Part shown: in pieces, positions 6,585 through 14,681 of the stretch | Position numbering within the stretch: the stretch's first letter is position 1 | Layout of the letters: the number at the start of each line of letters is the position of its first letter | Assembly: GCA_910577635.1 (NCBI GenBank) | Contig: CAJTNR010000026.1 | Span: 1-31,407, forward strand | Source of the DNA: an uncultured Vampirovibrio sp. | Lineage (GTDB): Bacteria > Cyanobacteriota > Vampirovibrionia > Gastranaerophilales > Gastranaerophilaceae | DNA length: 31,407 nucleotides | Direction: 5' to 3' | The notes under the pieces: generated by a model | Databases searched by the model: none | Seen by the model: the letters and a program-made list of their open reading frames with translations, nothing else | What the model was told of the DNA's origin: nothing | Translations under genes and position numbers: made by a program

Positions 6585-7607
6585 ATGGAAAAAGTTTGCA
6601 CTTTTTCAATAATTATTCCTGTTTATAATGTTGAAAAATATATTAAAAAATGTCTGCAAAGTCTCAAAGATCAGACTTTTGAAGACTTTGAAGCATTAAT
6701 TGTAAATGATGAATCAAAGGATGGTTCTCTTTCAATTATTAATGAATTTGCAAATAGCGATAATAGATTCAAAGTTATAAACAAAAAAAACGAAGGTCCT
6801 GGAATTGCAAGAAATGCTGCACTTAAGGATATAAAGGGAAAGTACGTTCTTTTTGTTGATCCAGATGATTACATTAATCCTGAAACCCTGCAGCTATTAA
6901 AGGAGCAATTCGACAAAACAAACGCGCAGGTAATTCAGTTTGATTATAGAAAAGTTTATGAAAACTCAATTAAAGCTGAACTTTCGACTCTTAAAAACGT
7001 TAATGATAACTCTTTTTACAACTATAATTCATTCAAAAATAAAGACCTTTCAAATTACCGCCTAATGGTCTGGGATAAAGCTTATAAGAGCGATTTTATT
7101 CGGGATAATAAAATCGAGTTTGCGCCTAACTACCATGCTGAAGACCATATATTTTCTCTAAAAACACTTTTTTTAGCAGATAAAATTTTTTATATTAACA
7201 AATATTTCTATAACTACTTAACAAGGATGAATTCATCAAGTAATAAAAAATCATCAAATAACTTTTGCATTTTTGACAACATTAAACTTATACAGGAGTT
7301 TTTAGATGAGAATAAATTTTCCTATAAGTTCAACAAAGAATTCAGCTTATATAAAACAACTGTTCTAAAGTGGCATTACAACGCAATTTCTGATGAAGAT
7401 AAGCAATCATATTTAAATAAATGCCAAGAAGTTCTATCAAAAAAAGATTATCAAGGGCTTTATAAAAAAATAAAAAACAGGGATAGAACTTTTATAGAAC
7501 AAATTTTTTCTGTTAAAAACAAAACTGATAACACTATTAAAACAAAAATTGTAACAATTTTTGGCTTTGAGTTTATTCTCAAAAAGGGGGTAAAAATTGG
7601 AACGTAA
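6585..7607 (+). CDS. GT2-family glycosyltransferase
   Basis: A 340-residue soluble GT-A transferase. The N-terminus FSIIIPVYNVEKYI (7-20) is the nucleotide-sugar-binding start of GT2; GPGIARNAAL (71-80) and FVDPDDYI (90-97) follow, with DPDD as the metal-binding DxD-type motif. The C-terminal third is charged and less conserved, and no membrane segment is seen, so it probably acts at the cytoplasmic membrane face adding a sugar to a lipid-linked acceptor. It is the first gene of the glycan operon. AGGAG (6567-6571) is 13 bases before the ATG, longer than usual. The donor and acceptor are unknown. Confidence 0.9.
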   Translation: MEKVCTFSIIIPVYNVEKYIKKCLQSLKDQTFEDFEALIVNDESKDGSLSIINEFANSDNRFKVINKKNEGPGIARNAALKDIKGKYVLFVDPDDYINPETLQLLKEQFDKTNAQVIQFDYRKVYENSIKAELSTLKNVNDNSFYNYNSFKNKDLSNYRLMVWDKAYKSDFIRDNKIEFAPNYHAEDHIFSLKTLFLADKIFYINKYFYNYLTRMNSSSNKKSSNNFCIFDNIKLIQEFLDENKFSYKFNKEFSLYKTTVLKWHYNAISDEDKQSYLNKCQEVLSKKDYQGLYKKIKNRDRTFIEQIFSVKNKTDNTIKTKIVTIFGFEFILKKGVKIGT

Positions 7608-8634
7608 TAGCGTTATTGATAAGCTCGATATTTTTATAATTACCTTTAACAGGGCTAAAAGACTCGAAAAAACTTTGCAGGAGCTTTTTTCGGATACTTC
7701 CGCTGTTAGAGATTTTTCAATAACAATATTTGATAATAACTCCTCAGATGAAACTTGTTCAATTGTAAGAAAGTATCAGGAAAAATATCCTAATTTAAAC
7801 TATCAAAAGAATGATTACAATATTAATGGTAATGGCAATATTACAAAAGCTTTCTACAGCGCAAAAAAGGAATATGTCTGGGTATTAGCTGATAATGACA
7901 ATTATTGTTTTGATTGCTGGAATCAAGTCGAACAGGCTATTGAAAAGAAAGCTGATGCTATTGTTGTATCTACTTTTGAGTGCCCTAAATTAAATCTTGC
8001 CCAATTATTTGTCCAAATGACTTTCGTCCCTGGGGTGATTTATAAAACTTCCAATATTGATGATACCGTCTTAGCCAATATGACTTTTAATATTTCAAAT
8101 ATGTTTCCTCATTTGGTTTTGGCTTCTAAGATGGTTAATTACAAGAAAGAAGTTGTTATTCTTGATAAGCCTGTTGTTTTAATCGGGAATAATAATGATG
8201 AAAATGGAAAATATGTTTACACGAGAGGATTTAGTGATGACATCCACCCCCTTCAAGCTGCTATAAGCTGGTTTGGAGGTTATGCTAATTCTTTATGGAT
8301 GATTAAGGATAGAAAAATAAGGAATTATTTAGCAAATAATAACAAATTCTCAATTCCTCTGACTTCCCCCCGGCTTTTTTTTCACAAACCAAAAGAAACC
8401 AAAGAGAATCTTAACTTCTACAATATTTTCTGTGTATTTTTTGTTCTGTCTTTTTTTGATAGAATAAAGTTTTTATTGAATTTGCTTTTATATTATAGTT
8501 TATATAGAATAATATTTATTTACAAAGAGCAGAACTACAGTGAAAAGGATGGTTTAATAACAACCCAGTTTAATTTAAGACTTTTTTACTTTATTAAAAC
8601 AAAACTATTTAAAACAAAAAGGATGTGTCAATGA
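7597..8634 (+). CDS. GT2-like glycosyltransferase with C-terminal hydrophobic segment
   Basis: A 345-residue GT-A protein: LDIFIITFNRA (10-20), TIFDNNSSDET (43-53) and the acidic motif LADNDN (97-102) that replaces the common DxD. Residues of about 275-310 are strongly hydrophobic, suggesting membrane attachment. It starts with TTG at 7597, supported by an AAGGGGG ribosome-binding site six bases upstream, and overlaps the previous gene by 11 bases. A C6 run at 8366-8371 and T8 at 8374-8381 occur in its coding sequence. The specificity is not readable; context suggests transfer of a glycan-operon sugar. Confidence 0.85.
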   Translation: MERNSVIDKLDIFIITFNRAKRLEKTLQELFSDTSAVRDFSITIFDNNSSDETCSIVRKYQEKYPNLNYQKNDYNINGNGNITKAFYSAKKEYVWVLADNDNYCFDCWNQVEQAIEKKADAIVVSTFECPKLNLAQLFVQMTFVPGVIYKTSNIDDTVLANMTFNISNMFPHLVLASKMVNYKKEVVILDKPVVLIGNNNDENGKYVYTRGFSDDIHPLQAAISWFGGYANSLWMIKDRKIRNYLANNNKFSIPLTSPRLFFHKPKETKENLNFYNIFCVFFVLSFFDRIKFLLNLLLYYSLYRIIFIYKEQNYSEKDGLITTQFNLRLFYFIKTKLFKTKRMCQ

Positions 8635-9434
8635 AAGTTGTAATATTAGCGGGCGGACTTGGAACAAGACTGTCTGAGGAAACAAAACTTATCCCTAAAC
8701 CAATGGTTGAAATTGGAGGAAAACCGATTCTGTGGCATATTATGAAAATTTATTCATACTATGGATTCAATGACTTTGTAGTGTTGACGGGTTATAAATC
8801 CCATGTTGTCAAGGATTATTTTGTACATTATTATCAAAGATATTCAGATATTACCGTTGATATGGTAAATAATTCTGTCGATATTCACAGAATGCAAACA
8901 GAACCCTGGAAAGTCACCATGCTTTATACGGGAGAAAACACTATGACAGGATCTCGTATTAAAAAAGCTCAAAAATATATTGGCAAAGAACCCTTTATGC
9001 TCACTTACGGTGATGGGGTGAGTGATATTGAGATTGATAAACTGTTGGATTGTCATAAAAAAAGCGGCAAATATTTAACCTTAACAGCAGTAAAACCTGG
9101 TGGAAAATTTGGTGCAATTGATATATCCGAAGATGGATCAATCAATTCTTTTTCAGAAAAACCACAAGGAGACGGTTCCTGGATAAACGGCGGATTTATG
9201 GTTTGTGAGCCTGAAGTTTTTAACTACATTGAAGATAATAGAGATGATGTAGTGTTTGAACGATCTCCCTTGGAGAATTTAGCACAGGATAAACAGCTAA
9301 ACTCATATAAGCACAGTAGTTTTTGGTATCCTATGGATACATTAAAAGGAAAAAATGATTTAACCGAGCTCTGGAAGAGTGAAAAAGCTCCCTGGGCAAA
9401 GTGGACAAAGAAAAAAGAGGTTGTCAATGTTTAA
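8631..9434 (+). CDS. rfbF: Glucose-1-phosphate cytidylyltransferase
   Basis: A 267-residue nucleotidyltransferase that makes CDP-glucose from CTP and glucose-1-phosphate. The start VVILAGGLGTRLSEET followed by IPKPMVEIGGKPILWHIM is the RfbF/AscA hallmark, as are the family segments LTYGDGVSD, GSWINGGFMV and FERSPLENLA. It is near the usual length. The ATG at 8631 has AAGGA seven bases upstream; the GTG at 8625 is less likely. It overlaps the previous gene by 4 bases and the dehydratase by 8. It opens the CDP-3,6-dideoxyhexose pathway in this operon. Confidence 0.96.
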   Translation: MKVVILAGGLGTRLSEETKLIPKPMVEIGGKPILWHIMKIYSYYGFNDFVVLTGYKSHVVKDYFVHYYQRYSDITVDMVNNSVDIHRMQTEPWKVTMLYTGENTMTGSRIKKAQKYIGKEPFMLTYGDGVSDIEIDKLLDCHKKSGKYLTLTAVKPGGKFGAIDISEDGSINSFSEKPQGDGSWINGGFMVCEPEVFNYIEDNRDDVVFERSPLENLAQDKQLNSYKHSSFWYPMDTLKGKNDLTELWKSEKAPWAKWTKKKEVVNV

Positions 9435-10527
9435 TAATATTTATAAGGGCAAAAAAGTTTTTCTAACAGGTCATACAGGCTTTAAAGGAAGCTGGCTTGC
9501 TCTTTGGCTCGTAAAACTGGGGGCTCGCGTTCTTGGGTATTCTCTTGAAGCTAATACCAATCCTTCAATGTTTGTAGAACTTGATATTAAAAATAAAATT
9601 GAAAAATCAGTAATTGGAAATATTTTAGATATTGAAAAGCTCAATAAAACAATGAGTGAATTTGAACCGGATATTGTTTTTCACCTTGCAGCCCAGCCTC
9701 TGGTTAGATTATCCTATAAGGAGCCGGTTTTAACTTATCAAACAAATGTAATTGGATCATTAAATGTCTTGGAAGCTGCAAGAAATTGTGCTTCAGTCAA
9801 GGCTTTTGTTAATATTACAACAGATAAGTGCTATGAGAATCGAGAAATTGAAAGAGGATATAAAGAGGACGAGCCAATGGGCGGATATGATATGTATTCA
9901 AGTTCCAAAGGCTGTGTTGAGTTGTTATCCTCCAGTTATAGACGTTCCTTTCTGCAAGATGATAATGCCTATGCTCTTGCAACAGCCAGAGCAGGAAACG
10001 TTATAGGGGGAGGAGATTGGGCGCTTGATAGATTAATTCCTGATTGTGTCCAATATATTAATAAAAATCAAAAAATTGAAATTAGAAACCCTATTGCAAC
10101 CCGCCCCTGGCAGCATGTACTAGAACCCTTATCAGGGTATTTGCTTTTAGGACAAAAACTAATTGAGGAAGGAAAAAAGTATGCTCAGGGGTTTAATTTT
10201 GGACCAAAAGAAGATAGTGTTATAAAAGTAGCTCAGGTAGCAAAAAAAGTTTGTCAATTTTATGGTCAAGGGGAAGTTGTAGTATTGAAAAAGGATGACT
10301 TGCACGAAGCTAATCTTTTAATGCTCAATATTGATAAAGCTAAAGAAGTTTTAGGCTGGGAGCCTTCTTATAGCGCCGATTGCGCGATTGAAAAAACAGT
10401 TTCTTGGTATAAGAATTTTTATGGTAAAAATAATAATATGTATAACTATACAATTAAACAAATTGAAGAATACGAGGAGAGTATAAAGTGGAACCAACAA
10501 AAGAACAAGAACTACGCGCTAAAGTAA
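9427..10527 (+). CDS. rfbG: CDP-glucose 4,6-dehydratase
   Basis: A 366-residue short-chain dehydrogenase/reductase that converts CDP-glucose to CDP-4-keto-6-deoxyglucose with bound NAD. The dinucleotide-binding motif is LTGHTGFKGSWL (13-24), a form typical of RfbG; TTDK (131-134) and Tyr157-x3-Lys161 (MYSSSKG) supply the active site. ATRPWQHVLEPLSGYLLLG is also characteristic. GAGG six bases before the ATG at 9427 fixes the start inside the end of rfbF. The 3' end overlaps rfbH by 40 bases, so the three genes are translated together. Confidence 0.96.
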   Translation: MFNNIYKGKKVFLTGHTGFKGSWLALWLVKLGARVLGYSLEANTNPSMFVELDIKNKIEKSVIGNILDIEKLNKTMSEFEPDIVFHLAAQPLVRLSYKEPVLTYQTNVIGSLNVLEAARNCASVKAFVNITTDKCYENREIERGYKEDEPMGGYDMYSSSKGCVELLSSSYRRSFLQDDNAYALATARAGNVIGGGDWALDRLIPDCVQYINKNQKIEIRNPIATRPWQHVLEPLSGYLLLGQKLIEEGKKYAQGFNFGPKEDSVIKVAQVAKKVCQFYGQGEVVVLKKDDLHEANLLMLNIDKAKEVLGWEPSYSADCAIEKTVSWYKNFYGKNNNMYNYTIKQIEEYEESIKWNQQKNKNYALK

Positions 10528-11852
10528 AAAAAGCAGCTAGTGAATATTATAGCGAGGTTTTCGGGAATAAAAGAACTTTTGATTATATTCCCCCTTCAGG
10601 AAAACTTTTAGGTGAAGAAGAGCTTCTTAATATGATTGATGCTTCACTTGATATGTGGCTTACTGCAGGAAGATTTAACAAAGAATTTGAATCCAAGTTT
10701 GCAAAGTACATGGGAGTAAAACACGCGCTGTCAACTAATTCAGGTTCGAGTGCTAATTTGCTCGCTTTTAGCGCGTTGACAAGTCATAAACTTGGCGATA
10801 GAGCACTAAAAAAAGGAGATGAGGTAATATCTGTCGCAGCTGGTTTTCCAACTACAATTAATCCGATTATTCAAAACGGCTTAATCCCTGTTTTTGTTGA
10901 TTGTGAAATTGGGACTTATAATATTGATGCAGGAAAAATTGAAGAAGCAATAACTCCTAAAACAAAAGCAATCTTTTTAGCTCATACTCTTGGTAACAGC
11001 TATGACTTAGATAAAATTATAGAATTATCAAAAAAATATAATTTATGGGTAATTGAAGATTCCTGCGATGCTCTAGGTGGAGAATACAAGGGTAAAAAGA
11101 TAGGTACAATAGGAGATATTGGCACTTTTTCATTCTATCCCGCTCATCATTTAACCATGGGCGAAGGTGGAGCAGTTATTACCAATGATTCACAATTGTA
11201 TAAAATTATAATGTCTTTTCGTGACTGGGGCAGAGACTGTTGTTGTCCTCCTGGTAAAGATGGGGTTTGCGCTAAAAGATTTTCTCAGCAATTGGGTAAC
11301 TTGCCTTATGGGTATGATCATAAATACACTTATTCACATGTTGGATATAACTTAAAAATTACCGATTGGCAGGCTGCTCTTGGTTGTTCTCAAATTGATA
11401 AATTAGATGGATTTTTAGAAATAAGAAAACGCAACGCTGAGCTTTTGACCAAACTTCTTTCTCACTTAGAGGACTATTTAATTTTGCCAATTGTAAAAGA
11501 AGGGGTAAAACCCTCCTGGTTTGGGTATTTAATTTCTGTTAAAGAGGATGTTCCTTTTTCAAAACAAGAACTTGTTGAATACTTAGAAAACCATAAAATC
11601 GGCACACGTCAATTGTTTGCAGGTAATATTCTAAGACAACCTATGATTGTCGATAATGATATTAATTTTAGAATTGCAAATTCTTCTTTAATGAACTCAA
11701 AAGACTTAAAAGAAGAGGATTACAAACTTATTCCCAATACCGAGTTTATCATGAACAATACTTTCTGGGTTGGAACTTTCCCGGCATTAGGTGAAGAGGA
11801 AATTAAAAGAATAGCAAAAACAATAGAAGAATTTGTTAAGGAAAAAATTTAA
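10488..11852 (+). CDS. rfbH: CDP-4-keto-6-deoxyglucose 3-dehydratase (E1)
   Basis: A 454-residue PMP-dependent, iron-sulfur aminotransferase-fold enzyme that removes the C3 hydroxyl. The PLP lysine is replaced by His220 in FYPAHHLTMGEGG, as in Yersinia E1. The [2Fe-2S] ligands known for E1 (C-x57-C-x-C-x7-C) are all present: Cys193 (EDSCDALGG), Cys251, Cys253 and Cys261 (GRDCCCPPGKDGVC). So this is the electron-requiring E1 type, not ColD. The GTG start at 10488 has GAGGAG eight bases upstream. E1 needs the flavin/iron-sulfur reductase E3 (AscD/RfbI), and none is in the window. The product is CDP-4-keto-3,6-dideoxyglucose. Confidence 0.96.
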   Translation: MEPTKEQELRAKVKKAASEYYSEVFGNKRTFDYIPPSGKLLGEEELLNMIDASLDMWLTAGRFNKEFESKFAKYMGVKHALSTNSGSSANLLAFSALTSHKLGDRALKKGDEVISVAAGFPTTINPIIQNGLIPVFVDCEIGTYNIDAGKIEEAITPKTKAIFLAHTLGNSYDLDKIIELSKKYNLWVIEDSCDALGGEYKGKKIGTIGDIGTFSFYPAHHLTMGEGGAVITNDSQLYKIIMSFRDWGRDCCCPPGKDGVCAKRFSQQLGNLPYGYDHKYTYSHVGYNLKITDWQAALGCSQIDKLDGFLEIRKRNAELLTKLLSHLEDYLILPIVKEGVKPSWFGYLISVKEDVPFSKQELVEYLENHKIGTRQLFAGNILRQPMIVDNDINFRIANSSLMNSKDLKEEDYKLIPNTEFIMNNTFWVGTFPALGEEEIKRIAKTIEEFVKEKI

Positions 11853-12952
11853 TGAAGGAAAAAAACTACTCAATTCAATTCTTAAGATTCTTGTTTGTTT
11901 TAGCGATTTGTCTTGGGCATTTACTTTGGGTAACATATTGCGCTACAATTGAAGGTCAATCGCTGCTTAAGTTTGTGTGCAGAAACTGTTTTATAGCAAA
12001 TGAATTTTTCTTTATAGTTTCTGGATACTTTTTGTATTTTTCCGCTAAACCAGTTGAGGTTTTTGTTAAGGAAAGACTAATAAGACTCTGGCCTATGCTT
12101 GCTTTTTCAATCGGCGCTTGCGGATTATTAAGAACTTTTCATATAAGTGGACAGTCTTTGAATTTTTCCGACTTAGCTACTCTTTTTCTATTGCAGGGAA
12201 CCGGAGTTTCGCAAACTCCTGGTGTAAACGGACCGGCATGGTTTATTTGTGTACTTTTTTGGTGCTCAATAATCTTTTATATAATGCTAAGAATAATAAA
12301 AAGAAAAACTACAAAAATAATAACTTTGCTATTAATCTTTATTCCTTCGTTCTGGGGTTTTATAATGAATCTGAGTGTTGATTCCAGAGGTTTTGTCTGT
12401 ACTTTTATTTCAATACTAATGTTAAAAGGCTTATCTCTTGTTGCGCTCGGAATTATGCTTGGAGCAGCTAATGAATACTTGAATAAATCCAATATTTCCA
12501 AATTTTTGAATTATGATAAGATTAATTCTACTCTAAAAGTACTATATTCGATAATAGAGTTTACTTTGGCATTTGTAATAATAAGATATTTGTTTTTCTA
12601 TACAAAACTTCCGCATTGCAATGAACTTGATGTGGTTTTAGTAATTGTTGCTTTTGTCATGATGTTTTTAATGTTTTCTAATAAAGCAGGAGTTTTATCT
12701 GCCAAAATTTTAAATCATAAATTCATGGATTTTCTTGGTTCTAAAGCTTATGCGATTTTTATAATGCAGAACTTTGTATTCTTGCTGATTAATAACGATA
12801 AACTTCAACAGTTATTAAAACCAATTGAAACAAGACCTTTGTATATTATATTATGGCTTGCGGTTTTTATTTTAGTTGGATTGGTTTCGTATTATCTGGT
12901 TGAAAAACCGGTAATTTTAATATATAAAAAATTAAATAAGGAGAAAGAATAG
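11852..12952 (+). CDS. Acyltransferase-3 family membrane protein
   Basis: A 366-residue integral membrane acyltransferase of the OafA/AcylT3 group. It begins YSIQFLRFLFVLAICLGHL, with the conserved N-terminal Arg-Phe and His, and has about ten hydrophobic helices plus the VNGPAWFICVLFWC segment typical of the family. Members transfer acetyl or other acyl groups to sugars of surface glycans. The ATG overlaps the stop of rfbH by one base and is preceded by AAGGAA, so translation is coupled. In context it may O-acetylate the dideoxy or branched sugar made by the neighbouring enzymes. Confidence 0.87.
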   Translation: MKEKNYSIQFLRFLFVLAICLGHLLWVTYCATIEGQSLLKFVCRNCFIANEFFFIVSGYFLYFSAKPVEVFVKERLIRLWPMLAFSIGACGLLRTFHISGQSLNFSDLATLFLLQGTGVSQTPGVNGPAWFICVLFWCSIIFYIMLRIIKRKTTKIITLLLIFIPSFWGFIMNLSVDSRGFVCTFISILMLKGLSLVALGIMLGAANEYLNKSNISKFLNYDKINSTLKVLYSIIEFTLAFVIIRYLFFYTKLPHCNELDVVLVIVAFVMMFLMFSNKAGVLSAKILNHKFMDFLGSKAYAIFIMQNFVFLLINNDKLQQLLKPIETRPLYIILWLAVFILVGLVSYYLVEKPVILIYKKLNKEKE

Positions 12953-13920
12953 TGTTATTAGATTTATTTAAGGATAAAAAGTGCTTTAAGCTGGTTTGCG
13001 GAGCGGGAAACGAAGATGCAATCGAAGTTGAGAAGCTGGTTGCTTTGTATTCTGTTGCAGGATGTAATTTTTTTGACTTATGCGCCAAACCTGAAATTGT
13101 TGAAGCAGCAAAACGCGGATTAGATAGAGCAGGGATTAAAAAAGATAGATATCTATGCTGCAGCGTTGGAATTAAAGGAGATCCACATGTTAGTAAAGCA
13201 AGAATCAATAAAGAACTTTGTGTCGGCTGTTCTAAGTGTACTAAGGAATGTTTGCAAAATGCTCTTAATAAAGAAGATTTGACTTACAAGGTTAATACAA
13301 TTAAATGTATAGGCTGCGGCCGATGTGTTTCAACTTGTCCTCGCGGTGCGATTGAAATGACAAGCGAATTTAAGAATTTAAAAGAAGTACTGCCTCCGAT
13401 TATTGATAAAGGTATTGATTGTATTGAATTTCACGCACTTGGAGAGGATGAAAGCGAAGTAGATGAAAAATGGGCTGATATAAACGAGTTGTACAATGGA
13501 CCTTTAAGCATTTGTATTGATAGATCAAAACTGGGCAATGAAAGAGTATTGAAACGCATAAACAGGATGCTTGAAAAAAGAAAACCTTATTCAACAATAA
13601 TTCAAGCAGACGGTGCCCCAATGTCAGGCGGTAAGGATGATTTTAAAACAACATTGCAAACAGTTGCTATGGCAGAAATTTTTCAAAATGCCAATCTTCC
13701 TGTTTATTTGCTTTTATCAGGCGGAACAAATTCTAAATCAACAGAGCTGGCTTCATTATGCGGAATTAATGCAGGCGGTGTTGCAATTGGTTCTTATGCA
13801 AGAAAAATTGTGCGTGAATTTATCGATAGAGAAGACTTTTTAGACAATGAGGAAGCTTTTAATAGCGCTTTAAAAATTGCAAAACAATTGGTTGATGTTT
13901 CTTTGGAGAAAATGAACTAA
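12952..13920 (+). CDS. LdpA-like protein with two [4Fe-4S] motifs
   Basis: A 322-residue protein that I recognise as related to LdpA, the cyanobacterial redox-sensing protein of circadian input. Family features seen: the N-terminal FKLVCGAGN and SVAGCNFFDLCAKPEIV; a double ferredoxin domain with Cys90/93/96/100 and Cys119/122/125/129 (the second ending CP); and the LdpA C-terminal blocks QADGAPMSGG (218-227), SGGTNSKS (256-263) and GVAIGSYAR (276-284). The C-terminal part looks like a TIM-barrel-type domain. It starts with GTG (12952) behind AAGGAG, touching the acyltransferase stop. Its location inside a deoxysugar operon, next to an E1 enzyme without its reductase, suggests a redox or enzymatic role in sugar synthesis rather than clock input. 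That role is inference. Confidence 0.82.
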   Translation: MLLDLFKDKKCFKLVCGAGNEDAIEVEKLVALYSVAGCNFFDLCAKPEIVEAAKRGLDRAGIKKDRYLCCSVGIKGDPHVSKARINKELCVGCSKCTKECLQNALNKEDLTYKVNTIKCIGCGRCVSTCPRGAIEMTSEFKNLKEVLPPIIDKGIDCIEFHALGEDESEVDEKWADINELYNGPLSICIDRSKLGNERVLKRINRMLEKRKPYSTIIQADGAPMSGGKDDFKTTLQTVAMAEIFQNANLPVYLLLSGGTNSKSTELASLCGINAGGVAIGSYARKIVREFIDREDFLDNEEAFNSALKIAKQLVDVSLEKMN

Positions 13921-14681
13921 TGATTAGTTTAAAGACAAACGACTGGGAACTTAATAACATTGAAGCGATTTTATTTGATAAAGACGGAACTTTTATAGAT
14001 TCACATATCTATTGGGGAAAAATAATTGAGCTAAGAGTAAATGCTGTTATGAAATATTACAATATCGATAAAAATTTATTCAATAAGCTTTGTCTTTCTC
14101 TTGGGTATGACCGCAATAAAAAATGCTTAATTCCCAAGGGTCCTATTGCGCTATTGGCGAGAGAAGCAGTTATTAATTCTTTAGTTGAGGAGCTTAAAAA
14201 ACAAAATATTGAAGCTCAAACTACAATTATTGAAGAAATTTTTAAAGATGTCCATAAAGAATTTTTACCTCAAATTTATGATTATATTAAACTAATAGAT
14301 GATGCTAAGGATTTGTTTGATAGATTAAAAAAGACAAATGTAAAAATGGCAGTTGTAACATCGGATACAAAAGCTAACACAGAGGCTATTCTTGAATATT
14401 TGGGTTTAAAGAAATATTTTAGTCTTGTTATTGGCAAGGATGACTGCAAAAAAGCTAAAAAAACAGGTGAACCCGCGTTAATTGCGCTTGAAAAATTGGG
14501 GGTCTGTGCTAATAAAACAATTTCAGTAGGCGATGCTCCAATGGATTATGAAATGGCAAAAAATGCAGGGTTAAAGGGTTCTATTCTTGTCTCGAGCGGA
14601 CAAATTCCTCTTGAGGGATTAAAAAAACTTACAAATACTTATGTTTTATCACTTAAAGAACTGAGGGTTGATAATGACTAA
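13920..14681 (+). CDS. HAD-superfamily phosphatase
   Basis: A 253-residue HAD hydrolase. Motif I is LFDKDGTFID (18-27) with nucleophile Asp20 and acid/base Asp22, motif II is VVTSDTKA (146-152), the motif III Lys lies in KAKKTGEPALIA (178-189), and motif IV is VGDAPMDYEMAKNAG (203-217). A helical cap between residues 30 and 130 points to a small phosphorylated substrate, in the manner of phosphoglycolate phosphatase. The ATG overlaps the previous stop by one base. Between an LdpA-like protein and an aldolase, it probably dephosphorylates an intermediate of the sugar-acid branch of the pathway; the substrate is unknown. Confidence 0.88.
   Translation: MISLKTNDWELNNIEAILFDKDGTFIDSHIYWGKIIELRVNAVMKYYNIDKNLFNKLCLSLGYDRNKKCLIPKGPIALLAREAVINSLVEELKKQNIEAQTTIIEEIFKDVHKEFLPQIYDYIKLIDDAKDLFDRLKKTNVKMAVVTSDTKANTEAILEYLGLKKYFSLVIGKDDCKKAKKTGEPALIALEKLGVCANKTISVGDAPMDYEMAKNAGLKGSILVSSGQIPLEGLKKLTNTYVLSLKELRVDND

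Noticed and set aside
8366..8381. C6 and T8 runs in the second glycosyltransferase as a phase-variation site
   Set aside because: Short for slippage-driven switching compared with the C9 run; T-runs of this length are common in this DNA.
10488..11852. RfbH as an ordinary PLP sugar aminotransferase or ColD-type dehydratase
   Set aside because: The PLP lysine is replaced by His220 and all four [2Fe-2S] cysteines of E1 are present.
12952..13920. LdpA-like gene as the missing E3 reductase homologue
   Set aside because: It has no FAD/NAD-binding domain or plant-type [2Fe-2S] domain; only a functional substitution, not homology, can be proposed.
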